Assembly: GCF_011766325.1 (NCBI RefSeq)
Contig: NZ_BLLG01000001.1
Span: forward strand, 434,001 to 498,000
DNA length: 64,000 nucleotides
DNA from: Streptomyces pacificus
Lineage (GTDB): Bacteria; Actinomycetota; Actinomycetes; Streptomycetales; Streptomycetaceae
Direction of reading: 5' to 3'
Part shown: positions 38,063-46,017 of the stretch, piece after piece
How the letters are laid out: each line of letters opens with the position of its first letter
Numbering within the stretch: position 1 is the first letter of the stretch
Program-made: the position numbers and the translations under genes
Notes under the pieces: generated by a model
Told to the model about the DNA's origin: nothing
Databases searched by the model: none
What the model saw: the letters and a program-made list of their open reading frames with translations, nothing else

Positions 38063-38125
38063 GGCCGGGCCCTGGCCGCGTTGAGGCCGGGCTCTGGCCG
38101 GGCTGAGGCCGGGTCCTGGTCGCGC
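38060..38125. repeat. Three 22-bp tandem repeats
   Basis: Units begin TGAGGCCGGG at 38060, 38082 and 38104. The first T-G-A is the stop codon of the permease gene, so each unit carries a potential stop. Confidence 0.75.
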
Positions 38126-38224
38126 CGGGAGCTCGCGGGGAGCGCGGTCCGGCGGCCGCACGCGGGTTCGGGGCCACGACGAAGCCGACGGGGGCGACTC
38201 CGCCGGCCCGGGAAGGGGGAAGCT

Positions 38225-38265
38225 CCCCGCCCCCGTCAGCTGGACGAAGCGTGACGGGGGCGGGG
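38225..38265. terminator. Hairpin between convergent genes
   Basis: A 14-bp perfect GC-rich stem (38225-38238 with 38252-38265) and a 13-base loop, 45 bases before the stop of the minus-strand gene at 38311. Confidence 0.7.
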
Positions 38266-38310
38266 ACGGCGGTCCGAGGGACGGTGGAGGCCGAGCGCGA
38301 ACGCTCTCCG

Positions 38311-38814
38311 TCAGCCCTGCGCGCCGCTCGCCCGACGGCGCAGGAGCCAGGTCCCGCCGACGGCGGCCGCGGCCGGGACGGCCGCCCCCGCCGCGATCTG
38401 GGTGACGCCGGGGCCGGCGCTGCCGCCGGCTCCCGTCGTCACATGGCCGCTCGGTTCATACCCGTGGGCCCGCACCACGAGATCCCCGGGGGCCTTCTTG
38501 CCGTTGTCGCGGAGCGCGGAGACCGGGTACGTCCCCGGCCGGGTGTCCCCGGATGCGGTGAACCCGCCGACCGCGGAGCCCGCCGCACCCTCGCCGGCGC
38601 CCGGTGCCGGATCGAACCCGCCCATGTCGAGCGCCCCGGCGTCGCCCGCACCGTGACCGTGCCTGCCGCACGCGCTGGTATGCGCGGTCACCGAGGCGCC
38701 GGCGGTGCTTCCGGCGGGGGCGGGGTCCGCCGCCCAGGCCCCGGGCGCCGCCGCCGCACCGGCGCAGGCGGCCACCGGTGCGGGTCCGGCCGGCACGCGG
38801 GCGGTGGTGCGCAT
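38311..38814 (-). CDS. Small exported surface protein with C-terminal anchor
   Basis: 167 residues, ATG with GGAGG upstream. An N-terminal signal peptide (about 1-28, ends AWA), a mature region with TRPGTYPVSALRDNG (beta-rich, Ig-like), then a Gly-rich segment and a C-terminal hydrophobic stretch (about 138-156) followed by LLRRRASGAQG. This layout is common in Streptomyces cell-surface proteins. No LPxTG motif is visible, so it is probably membrane-anchored rather than sortase-linked. Function unknown. Confidence 0.65.
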   Translation of the reverse strand: MRTTARVPAGPAPVAACAGAAAAPGAWAADPAPAGSTAGASVTAHTSACGRHGHGAGDAGALDMGGFDPAPGAGEGAAGSAVGGFTASGDTRPGTYPVSALRDNGKKAPGDLVVRAHGYEPSGHVTTGAGGSAGPGVTQIAAGAAVPAAAAVGGTWLLRRRASGAQG

Positions 38815-39266
38815 GACGTCCTCCGGGGTGTTGGCGATGCCGCCGGACCGTGGTGCCGGAGGCCGTTCCTACACCTCAAGAGGTAAGGCGCAGTCAGCCC
38901 GCCACGCCTGCTGATGGGCGATCAGATTCGCCCGCACCGTACGGCGTGTCGTATTGATCCGGGGTTGTCGCCGCAGGTCACGGCGGTGCGATTGCGCCAT
39001 TGGCCGGGCGGAGTGAATGACCGCGCCGAACGAGTGAGAGGGCGGGCGGCCCGCTGCGGACGCCCCGCGGGGCCCGTTCGGGCCCTGTCCCCGCCGGCCG
39101 CCGCAGCCGCCTCGGCCGGTCGCCGCACCAGCTCTTCGCCCCCCTGCGGACTCCTCCCGCGGACTCCTCCCGCGGACTCCGTCGTGCCGGTCCGGTGAAC
39201 CGGTGCGACGTCCTGCGCCGTCATCAGTGCCGCCGCCGGATCCGCACCGGTGCCGGCGAGCGGTGC
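38815..39266. other. Intergenic region before soxR
   Basis: 450 bases. Positions 38880-39020 are less GC-rich and probably contain the promoter of the surface-protein gene (minus strand). The rest is GC-rich with a short direct repeat (CCGCGGACTCCTCC) near 39150-39185. No gene supported. Confidence 0.5.
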
Positions 39267-39722
39267 TCAGTCCTCGATCAGACGGCGGGGGCCGGGTCCG
39301 TGCGCGGCCAGCTCGTCGGCGGGGTTGGACAGCGCGCACCGGTCCAGCGACAGGCAGCCGCAGCCGATGCACTCGGTGAGGTTGTCCCGGAGCCGCTGGA
39401 GCGTCCGGATCCGCCCGTCCAGGTCCTCGCGCCAGCACTCGGAGATCCGGGCCCAGTCCTCCCGGGTGGGCGTGCGGTCGTCCGGCAGCAGCCCCAGCAC
39501 CTCGCGGATGGTGGCCAGCGGGATGCCGAGCCGCTGCGAGGTCCGGATGAACGCGACCCGGCGCAGCGTGTCCCTGCTGTAGCGGCGCTGGTTGCCGGAG
39601 GTGCGGCGACTGGTGATCAGCCCTTCGCGTTCGTAGAAGCGCAGTGCCGAGGGGGCGACCCCGCTGCGCTCCGCAAGCTGACCGACCGTGGCTTCCTTGG
39701 TGTTCCAGGCGAGATGCGACAT
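39267..39722 (-). CDS. soxR: Redox-sensitive transcriptional activator SoxR
   Basis: 151 residues. MerR-family regulator with an N-terminal winged helix (TVGQLAERSGVAPSALRFYE), a dimerisation helix and the [2Fe-2S] motif CIGCGCLSLDRC (C-x2-C-x-C-x5-C) intact. In Streptomyces SoxR responds to redox-active compounds such as endogenous quinones rather than to superoxide in general. It is divergent to an FMN reductase across 54 bases holding a MerR-type dyad, so that reductase is a probable target. Confidence 0.94.
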   Translation of the reverse strand: MSHLAWNTKEATVGQLAERSGVAPSALRFYEREGLITSRRTSGNQRRYSRDTLRRVAFIRTSQRLGIPLATIREVLGLLPDDRTPTREDWARISECWREDLDGRIRTLQRLRDNLTECIGCGCLSLDRCALSNPADELAAHGPGPRRLIED

Positions 39723-39741
39723 GCCCCCAGCCTAGTGCTTG

Positions 39742-39761
39742 ACTTCAACAATGATTTAAGT
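39742..39761. promoter_or_regulatory. Probable SoxR operator
   Basis: ACTTCAA-N6-TTTAAGT, a 7-6-7 dyad with one mismatch, centred in the 54-base gap between soxR and the reductase. It overlaps TTGACT at 39739-39744, the likely -35 element, as expected for MerR-family control. Confidence 0.6.
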
Positions 39762-39776
39762 ATCACGCTGATCCGT

Positions 39777-40565
39777 ATGAACCAGACCGCGCAGGCATCC
39801 GCCGCCCCGTCCGTATCCGCCGCTCCGTCCGCCGCGGGGGACCCGTCCGTCCCGGGGGACCCGTCCGCAGAAGGGTCCGCGCCCGCCCCCAGCGACGGGT
39901 ACGCCCCCGGACCCACCGCCAGGACCGCCTTCAGTACTGCTGCCAAGACCGCTGCCGGGGCCAAGACCGCTGCCGGGAGCGGGGCAGCCGACCCGCTGAG
40001 GCTGGCCCTGATCGTGGGCAGCAACCGGGAGGGCCGCTTCGCGCCGGTCGTGGCCGGCTGGTTCCTCGACCGGGCCGGTGCGCGCGACGACTTCTCGGTC
40101 GATGTCGTCGACCTCGCCGATGTGGAGCTCCCCACCGTGCTCTCCGGCCGCCCGGGCGCCGCCGTACACGCCGAACTCGCCAAGGTCTCGCCCCGCCTCG
40201 GGGACGCCGACGCCTTCGTCGTCCTCACCCCCGAGTACAACCACTCCTTCCCCGCCGCGCTGAAGAACCTCATCGACTGGCACTTCACCGAGTGGCAGGC
40301 CAAGCCCGTCGGCTTCCTCTCCTACGGCGGCGTCTCCGGCGGGCTGCGCGCCGTGGAGCAACTGCGCCAGGTCTTCGCCGAGATGCACGCCGTCACCGTC
40401 CGGGACACCGTCTCCTTCGCCAACGCCTGGCGGCAGTTCGACGACGAGGGGCGGCACCGGGATCCGGCGGCGCCGGAGGCCGCCGTCACCTCGATGCTCG
40501 ACCAGCTCGCCTGGTGGGGCGCGGCGCTGCGGGAGGCCAAGTCCCACCGGCAGTACGGGGGATGA
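39777..40565 (+). CDS. NADPH-dependent FMN reductase family protein
   Basis: 262 residues from ATG 39777. The flavodoxin-like domain begins near residue 75 with LRLALIVGSNREGRFAPVV (phosphate loop) and includes FVVLTPEYNHSFPAALKNLI and FLSYGGVSGGLRA, typical of NADPH-dependent FMN or quinone reductases. The first about 74 residues are low-complexity Ala/Pro/Ser/Lys with repeated GDPS and AKTAAG units, unlike usual homologues. A later start may be used, but no obvious one has a good ribosome-binding site. Divergent to soxR. Confidence 0.85.
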   Translation: MNQTAQASAAPSVSAAPSAAGDPSVPGDPSAEGSAPAPSDGYAPGPTARTAFSTAAKTAAGAKTAAGSGAADPLRLALIVGSNREGRFAPVVAGWFLDRAGARDDFSVDVVDLADVELPTVLSGRPGAAVHAELAKVSPRLGDADAFVVLTPEYNHSFPAALKNLIDWHFTEWQAKPVGFLSYGGVSGGLRAVEQLRQVFAEMHAVTVRDTVSFANAWRQFDDEGRHRDPAAPEAAVTSMLDQLAWWGAALREAKSHRQYGG

Positions 40566-40776
40566 CGGCGCCGGGTCCCTCTCGCCGGCCCCGCCGTGTG
40601 CCCTGCGCCAGGCGGGCGCCCGGTCGGGCCCCGCGGCGGGCCGGCCCGGGGACGGCGGGGCCGGGCGGGCGCTGGATCACCGGGCCGGTCGGTGGTAGAC
40701 GTACGGCCGTGGGCCCGGCTCCTGCCGGGACCGAAGCCGCGCGGACGTGCCGGTCTGCGCCGAACGAGGAGTGTGC

Positions 40777-41103
40777 GTGAGCCGGGCCCTTACCGTTGTG
40801 ACCACGACCGACAGCGCCGCCAAGGCCGAGGAGCTGGCCCGCGGCGCGGTGGAGGCGAGACTGGCCGCCTGCGCGCAGATCTCGGCGCCGGTCACCTCCG
40901 TGTACCACTGGCAGAACGCCGTCGAGACCGGTGAGGAGTGGCAGGTCCTGCTGAAGACCACCGAGGAGCGCTACGACGCGTTGGAGGCGCATCTGCTGGC
41001 CCACCACGACTACGACACCCCCGAGATCCTCGCGACGCCGGTCCTCCGGGGCAGTGCGGATTACCTGGCGTGGATCGCGTCGGAGACCGCAGAGCGGGCG
41101 TGA
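40777..41103 (+). CDS. cutA: CutA1 divalent-cation tolerance protein
   Basis: 108 residues, GTG with GAGGA six bases upstream. Small trimeric alpha/beta protein, conserved but of uncertain molecular role; linked to copper tolerance in E. coli. LTVVTTTDSAAKAEELARGA, the ARLAACAQI Cys-containing segment, SVYHWQNAVETGEEWQVLLKT and the end ADYLAWI are family hallmarks. Convergent with nitrate reductase. Confidence 0.92.
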   Translation: MSRALTVVTTTDSAAKAEELARGAVEARLAACAQISAPVTSVYHWQNAVETGEEWQVLLKTTEERYDALEAHLLAHHDYDTPEILATPVLRGSADYLAWIASETAERA

Positions 41104-41151
41104 GGCCGGCGCGGGCCCCCGCCGTACGCCCGCGTCGGCCGTGCCGCCCCG

Positions 41152-43395
41152 TCAACCCGTCGCCCGTTCCGGGTGCGCCGGGTGTGCCGGGTGTGCCGGG
41201 TCCTCCCGGTGTTCCGGACGCTCCAGGCGCACCGCGCAGACCTTGAACTCCGGCATCCGCGACGTCGGGTCCAGGGCCGGGTTGGTCAGTGTGTTGGCGC
41301 GGCCCGCCCCCGGCCAGTGGAAGGGCATGAACACCGTGTCGGGGCGGATCGCCTCGCTCACCCGGGCCGGCGCCACCGCCCGCCCGCGGCGTGAGACCAC
41401 CGCGACCGCCTCGCCCTCCGCGACCCCCACGCGTGCCGCGAGCTGTGGATGCAGTTGGACGAACGGTCCCGGGGCGGCCTCGTTCAGCTCGTCCACCCGG
41501 CGGGTCTGCGCCCCCGACTGGTACTGGGCCACGACCCGCCCGGTGGTCAGTACGACGGGGTACTCGGCGTCGGTGGGCTCGGCGGCCTCCCGGTGCACCA
41601 CGGTGACGAACCTCGCCCGCCCGTCCGGCGTCGCGAACCGGTCGAGGAACAGCCGCGGTGTGCCCGGATGCGGCTCCCCGCACCCCGTCCCCCCTGTCCC
41701 GGACGCCCCCTCTGTCTCCTCTGTCCCCTCTGTTCCCCCTGTCCCGGACGCCCCCTGTCCGGCCCTGCCCGGCTCCGGGCAGGGCCAGAACACGCCCTGC
41801 TCCTCCTCCAGCCGCCGGTAGCTGATGCCCGCGTAGTCCGCGGGGCCTCCGGAGGAGGCGCGCCGCAGTTCGCCGAAGACCTCCTCCGGGTCCGTCGGGA
41901 ACCCCTTCCCGTACCCCAGCAGCCCGGCGAGGCCGTGGAGGACCTCCAGGTCGCTGCGCACCCCCGGCGGCGGTGCCAGCGCCCGGCGGCGCAGCAGCAC
42001 CCTGCCCTCCAGGTTCGTCGTCGTCCCCGTCTCCTCCGCCCACTGGGCCACCGGCAGGACCACGTCGGCCAGTTCCGCGGTCTCCGACAGCACCACGTCG
42101 GCGACGGCGAGGAAGTCCAGGGAGCGCAGCCGTCCCTCCACATGCCCGGCCCTGGGCGCGGACACCACCGGGTTGGACCCCATCAGCAGCAGCGCCCGTA
42201 CGTCCCGGCCCAGCGCGTCGAGCAGTTCGTACGCGCTCCGGCCGGGTCCTGGCAGCGAGTCGGGGTCCACTCCCCACACCCCGGCCACGTGTGCGCGCGC
42301 CAGCGGGTCGTCGAGCCTGCGGTACCCGGGGAGCTGGTCGGCCTTCTGGCCGTGCTCCCGGCCGCCCTGCCCGTTGCCCTGCCCGGTGAGGCAGCCGTAA
42401 CCGGCCAGCGGACGGCCGGCGTTGCCGGTGGCGAGAGCGAGGTTGATCCAGGCGCCGACGGTGTCCGTGCCCTTGGACTGCTGCTCCGGCCCGCGGGCGG
42501 TGAGGACCATCGCGTTCGGGGCGTCGCAGAAGGCGGCCGCGGCCGCCCGCAACTGCGGCACGCCCACCCCGGTGATCCGCTCGACCAGCTCGGGCCAGTG
42601 CGCCATGGCGGCCGCCCTCGCGTCCTCCCACCCGGTCGTGCGCTCCCGGATGAACTCCTCGTCGGTGCGGCCCTGTGCGACCACCAGGTGCAGCAGCCCG
42701 AGCGCGAGCGCGAGGTCGGTGCCGGGCCGCGGCGCGAGATGCAGGTCGGCCTGCTCCGCGGTCTTCGTGCGGCGGGGGTCGACGACGATCAGCGTGCCGC
42801 CGTTGTCCTTCAGTTCGGTGAGGTACCGCAGCGCGGGCGGCATGGTCTCGGCGAGGTTGGAGCCGACGAGAAGGACGCAGCCGGTGTGCGGGACGTCCTC
42901 CAGGGGGAAGGGCAGCCCCCGGTCCAGCCCGAACGCCCTGCCGTGCGCGGCCGCGGCCGAGGACATGCAGAAGCGCCCGTTGTAGTCGATCTGGGAGGTG
43001 CCGAGTACCACCCGCGCGAACTTGCCGAGCGCGTAGGCCTTCTCGTTGGTCAGGCCCCCGCCGCCGAACACGCCCACGGCGTCGGCCCCGTGCCGAGCGC
43101 GGGCGCGCCGCAGTCCGTCGGCGGTGGCACGGAGAGCCTCCTCCCAGGCGGCCGGTTCGAGCCTGCCTGTGGCGGGGTGTCGGACCAGGGGGCCGGTCAG
43201 CCTGACCCGGGAGGAGAGCACCGCGGGTGCTGTACGTCCCTTGCCGCACAGGGCGCCCCGGTTGACCGGGAAGTCGTCCCGATCCACGACCTCGACCGTC
43301 TGCCCCGAGCGGCGCAGGTTCATCCCGCACTGCAGCGCGCAGTAAGGGCAGTGGGTCGGGACGGAGGCGGGCGCCGGGGCCGGTGCGTGGGACAT
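41152..43395 (-). CDS. nasA: Assimilatory nitrate reductase, molybdopterin subunit
   Basis: 747 residues, ATG start. It reduces nitrate to nitrite in the cytoplasm. The N-terminal [4Fe-4S] ligands are visible in HCPYCALQCGMNL and CGKGR, followed by the molybdopterin oxidoreductase core (QIDYNGRFCMSSAAAA; PRRTKTAEQADLHL) and the C-terminal dinucleotide-binding domain. A Gly/Thr/Glu-rich insert (about residues 535-565) and a PAHPAH tail are encoded by short DNA repeats and look expendable. There is no C-terminal [2Fe-2S] domain, so electrons probably come from a separate reductase or ferredoxin. Confidence 0.92.
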   Translation of the reverse strand: MSHAPAPAPASVPTHCPYCALQCGMNLRRSGQTVEVVDRDDFPVNRGALCGKGRTAPAVLSSRVRLTGPLVRHPATGRLEPAAWEEALRATADGLRRARARHGADAVGVFGGGGLTNEKAYALGKFARVVLGTSQIDYNGRFCMSSAAAAHGRAFGLDRGLPFPLEDVPHTGCVLLVGSNLAETMPPALRYLTELKDNGGTLIVVDPRRTKTAEQADLHLAPRPGTDLALALGLLHLVVAQGRTDEEFIRERTTGWEDARAAAMAHWPELVERITGVGVPQLRAAAAAFCDAPNAMVLTARGPEQQSKGTDTVGAWINLALATGNAGRPLAGYGCLTGQGNGQGGREHGQKADQLPGYRRLDDPLARAHVAGVWGVDPDSLPGPGRSAYELLDALGRDVRALLLMGSNPVVSAPRAGHVEGRLRSLDFLAVADVVLSETAELADVVLPVAQWAEETGTTTNLEGRVLLRRRALAPPPGVRSDLEVLHGLAGLLGYGKGFPTDPEEVFGELRRASSGGPADYAGISYRRLEEEQGVFWPCPEPGRAGQGASGTGGTEGTEETEGASGTGGTGCGEPHPGTPRLFLDRFATPDGRARFVTVVHREAAEPTDAEYPVVLTTGRVVAQYQSGAQTRRVDELNEAAPGPFVQLHPQLAARVGVAEGEAVAVVSRRGRAVAPARVSEAIRPDTVFMPFHWPGAGRANTLTNPALDPTSRMPEFKVCAVRLERPEHREDPAHPAHPAHPERATG

Positions 43396-43418
43396 GGGTC
43401 CCAGGGTGCGCCGTCCGT

Positions 43419-43445
43419 GTTACGGCGGCCCACCCGCCGCATTAC
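43419..43445 (-). promoter_or_regulatory. GlnR-like half-sites upstream of nasA
   Basis: GTTAC at 43419 and ATTAC at 43441 are 22 bases apart with a degenerate 5-mer between them, the spacing of successive GTnAC boxes in GlnR sites. They lie 24-50 bases before the nasA start. Confidence 0.5.
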
Positions 43446-43494
43446 GGCCTCGGTACGCCGCCCTCCCGGGGCCGGGTGGGCGGCGGTGAGCGGT

Positions 43495-43837
43495 TCAGGG
43501 TGCGCCGGCCGCCGCGGCCAGGGCCTCGGTGACACCGGGCTCGCGGGGCCCCAGGAAACGCGGGTCCGGCCGGAGCGCGACGTCCAGCGCCGCCTTGCCG
43601 GCCGCGAACGGCACGGCCCGCCGCCTGCCCCGTGTGGTCCGGGGGCACGAGTCGGCCGGGCGCGAGCCGGTCCCGTACGAGCCGGTCCCGTATGAGCCGG
43701 TCCCGTATGAGCCGGTCCCGTATGAGCCGGTCCCGGAGCCCGCCGGTCCCGAGCACGCGCCGCCGTGCCGTGCCCGGTACGTTCCCGTGCCGCACGGTGC
43801 CGTCCGGCACCCGCCGCCGCGGCGAGAGCTTCCGCAT
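43495..43837 (-). pseudogene. Possible decayed small gene with tandem repeat
   Basis: ATG 43837 has GGGGGG upstream and opens MRKLSPRRRVPDGTVRHG. A different frame ends at the TGA at 43497-43495 and reads FAAGKAALDVALRPDPRFLG then a helical Ala-rich end; this has strong GC3 bias and looks like a genuine C-terminus. The two frames meet around the 15-bp repeats. One frameshift would explain it, but no homologue is recognised, so this is tentative. Confidence 0.35.
43664..43738. repeat. Five 15-bp tandem repeats
   Basis: Unit GAGCCGGTCCCGTAT repeated from 43664 to 43738 with one or two variant bases in the first and last copies. On the minus strand one frame encodes YGTGS units and another RDRLI units. 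Confidence 0.85.
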
Positions 43838-44048
43838 CGATACCCCCCTGGTTCGTCTGCCCCTCCCCTCCCGCGTTCGGCGGGGCGCGATGGTTCGCCC
43901 CGTCCGGGTCGATGTGAGCGGGCACACCCGGGGTCTCACCGTTTCGACGGTCGGGGGACACCCGCAGATACCGTAAAGAGGGGCGGAACAGCGCTCTTAG
44001 ATCCCTCGCACCCGGCCGGTGCGGCGGGGAGTAAGGCATGATCGGGGC

Positions 44049-44750
44049 ATGCTCGCCGTCTCCGCCAGGAACAACGCCGAATGGTGCCACGCCATGTGCC
44101 GTGCGCACGGGATACCCGGGGTGTTCGGTGACCGCGCATGGACCAGTGAGCGGCGCACCCCGCCGCGGTACCCGGACGCCGTCACCCTCGCCCCCGACGC
44201 CACGGCCCGCGAGGTGCTGGGGCAGGTGGACCGTACGGCGGCGGGCTGCTCGGTCAAGGACAGCTTCGGAAGGCTGGACCTGTCGGCCGACGGGTTCGAG
44301 GTGGCCCTCCAGGCACGCTGGATCCACCGGCCCGCCATGCTCGCCGCGCCGGTCGCGCCCGGCGGCGTCGTCTGGCGCCCCGTGCGGACCGCTCCGGATC
44401 TCGACCGCTGGGAGGCCGCCTGGTCGGGGGGCGACGCGGCGCTGGCCGGGCTCTTCCGCCCGCGCCTCCTGTCCGACCGCAGCGTCACCGTCCTCGCCGG
44501 CACGGCCGGCGGAGGCAGCCGCACCGTCGCCGGCGCCGTGGTCATCCGCAGCGAGTACGCCGTCGGCCTCTCGAACGTCTTCGCCGCGGACGGCGACCTC
44601 GACCTCGCCTGGTCCGGCTGCCTCGCCACGGTCGCCCGCCTCTGGCCCGGCATGCCCGTCGTCGGCTACGGGCACGGGGAGGACCTGTCGGCTGCGGCCA
44701 GGCAGGGCTGTGTGCCCGGACCCGAGCTGCGGGTGTGGCTGGCGGACTGA
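44049..44750 (+). CDS. Conserved Streptomyces hypothetical protein
   Basis: 233 residues from ATG 44049. Notable segments are [19 protein letters not shown] near the start, [20 protein letters not shown] in the middle, and [17 protein letters not shown] near the end. The alternation of strands and helices with a C-terminal VGYGHGEDL loop recalls GNAT-like folds, but no acetyl-CoA motif is certain. No signal peptide or membrane segment. Divergent from the nitrate reductase region. I cannot assign a function. Confidence 0.7.
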   Translation: MLAVSARNNAEWCHAMCRAHGIPGVFGDRAWTSERRTPPRYPDAVTLAPDATAREVLGQVDRTAAGCSVKDSFGRLDLSADGFEVALQARWIHRPAMLAAPVAPGGVVWRPVRTAPDLDRWEAAWSGGDAALAGLFRPRLLSDRSVTVLAGTAGGGSRTVAGAVVIRSEYAVGLSNVFAADGDLDLAWSGCLATVARLWPGMPVVGYGHGEDLSAAARQGCVPGPELRVWLAD

Positions 44751-44869
44751 GGCAGTACCCGGAGCGGCCCGCCCCCCGGCGTGGCGCCCCCGCGCCCCGG
44801 TGAGGTGGTGGTGGACACCCGTCATCACGGCGCAACGGCGTGGCAATCCGCGCCCGCCAGTATCGGCCC

Positions 44870-45979
44870 ATGGAGTCGTCACACCGCCCCGAGTCGCCGC
44901 TTGCGGACTCGCTGCCCCGCGAGTCACCGCTCTCGGGCGCCCCGCCTCTCGACAGCACCGCCCGGCTGCTCACCCGTGTCACTGCGCAGCCCGGGGCCCA
45001 GCTCCGCCATGTCCGGCTGGGCGGAGGGCGCAGACCCATGCCCCCTCCCGGCCCTCCCTGCCCTTCCGGCCTCCCGCCCGCCGCCGCGGGTGGCCCTCCC
45101 ACGGCCCCGACGGCCACCGCGCAGTGCGGCGCGGCCGGCCCCCAACCCGTCGCCGTACCCGGCGCTGCCGCCGCGCCGGCTGCCCCGGTACCCGCGGCAC
45201 CCGCCGCTCCCGTATCCCGCGCCGCTCCCGTATCCCGCGTCGCCCCCGTACTCGTCGCCGTCGCCCACGGCAGCCGGGACCCCCGCGCCCTGCGGACCGT
45301 CAGCCGCCTGCTGGAGCGCGTCCGGGAGCTGCGCCCCGGCGCCGACGTGCGGCTCGGGCACATCGAACTCGACACCCCGCTGCTGGCCGACACCCTCGCC
45401 GGGCTGCGGGGCCGCGCGGCCGTACTCGTGCCGCTGCTGCTGGGACGCGGCTGCCACGTCGGGCACGACATCCCGGCCGCCGCGACCGCCGCCGGGGTGC
45501 GCGCCCGGCTCGCGCCCCCGCTCGGACCGCACCCCCTGCTCGTCGAGGCACTCCGCGACCGGCTCGTGGAAGCCGGCTGGCCGGACGCGGGAACCGCTGT
45601 CCGCAGCGCCGGGGTGGTCCTCGCCGCGGCCGGCTCGCGCGACCCGGCCTCGGCCGCGGACGCCCGGCGCACCGCCGCCCTGCTCACCGAGCGCCTCGGC
45701 GGCGTGCCCGTCGTCCCCGCCTACGCCTCCGCCTGCTCGCCCACCGTCCCCGAGGCGCTGCGGGCGCTGGCGGCGCGCGGCCGGCACCGGGTCGCGGTCG
45801 CCTCCTACTTCACCGCGCCCGGCCGGTTCGCCACGGCATCCCGCAACGCGGCGCCGTGGGTCGCGGCCGCCCCCCTCGGCGACCACCCCGCGCTCGCCCG
45901 GCTCGTCCTCCACCGCTACGACGCGGCCCGGGACGCCCCGTACCCGGCGGCAGTCCCGTACCCGGCGGCCGCCTCCTGA
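44870..45979 (+). CDS. CbiX-type sirohydrochlorin chelatase
   Basis: 369 residues from ATG 44870. After a 130-residue low-complexity Pro/Ala N-terminus, the chelatase domain begins with [18 protein letters not shown] (metal-binding His) and continues with [35 protein letters not shown] and a second half with [14 protein letters not shown] and [15 protein letters not shown]. It would insert iron (siroheme) or cobalt into sirohydrochlorin. Placement beside nitrate and nitrite reductase genes favours siroheme for NirB. The N-terminal extension is not part of the family fold. Confidence 0.82.
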   Translation: MESSHRPESPLADSLPRESPLSGAPPLDSTARLLTRVTAQPGAQLRHVRLGGGRRPMPPPGPPCPSGLPPAAAGGPPTAPTATAQCGAAGPQPVAVPGAAAAPAAPVPAAPAAPVSRAAPVSRVAPVLVAVAHGSRDPRALRTVSRLLERVRELRPGADVRLGHIELDTPLLADTLAGLRGRAAVLVPLLLGRGCHVGHDIPAAATAAGVRARLAPPLGPHPLLVEALRDRLVEAGWPDAGTAVRSAGVVLAAAGSRDPASAADARRTAALLTERLGGVPVVPAYASACSPTVPEALRALAARGRHRVAVASYFTAPGRFATASRNAAPWVAAAPLGDHPALARLVLHRYDAARDAPYPAAVPYPAAAS

Positions 45980-46017
45980 GCCACGCCGCCGAGACGGCCC
46001 GCGTTACCGTCAGGGGC

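Larger units (their letters stand above)
43396..44048. other. Region upstream of nitrate reductase
   Basis: 650 bases containing a GlnR-like site (43419-43445), a possible gene remnant on the minus strand (43495-43837) with a 15-bp tandem array, and the promoter region of the gene at 44049. Confidence 0.5.

Noticed and set aside
43664-43738. CRISPR array
   Set aside because: The 15-bp units are directly adjacent with no spacers and no cas genes are in the window.
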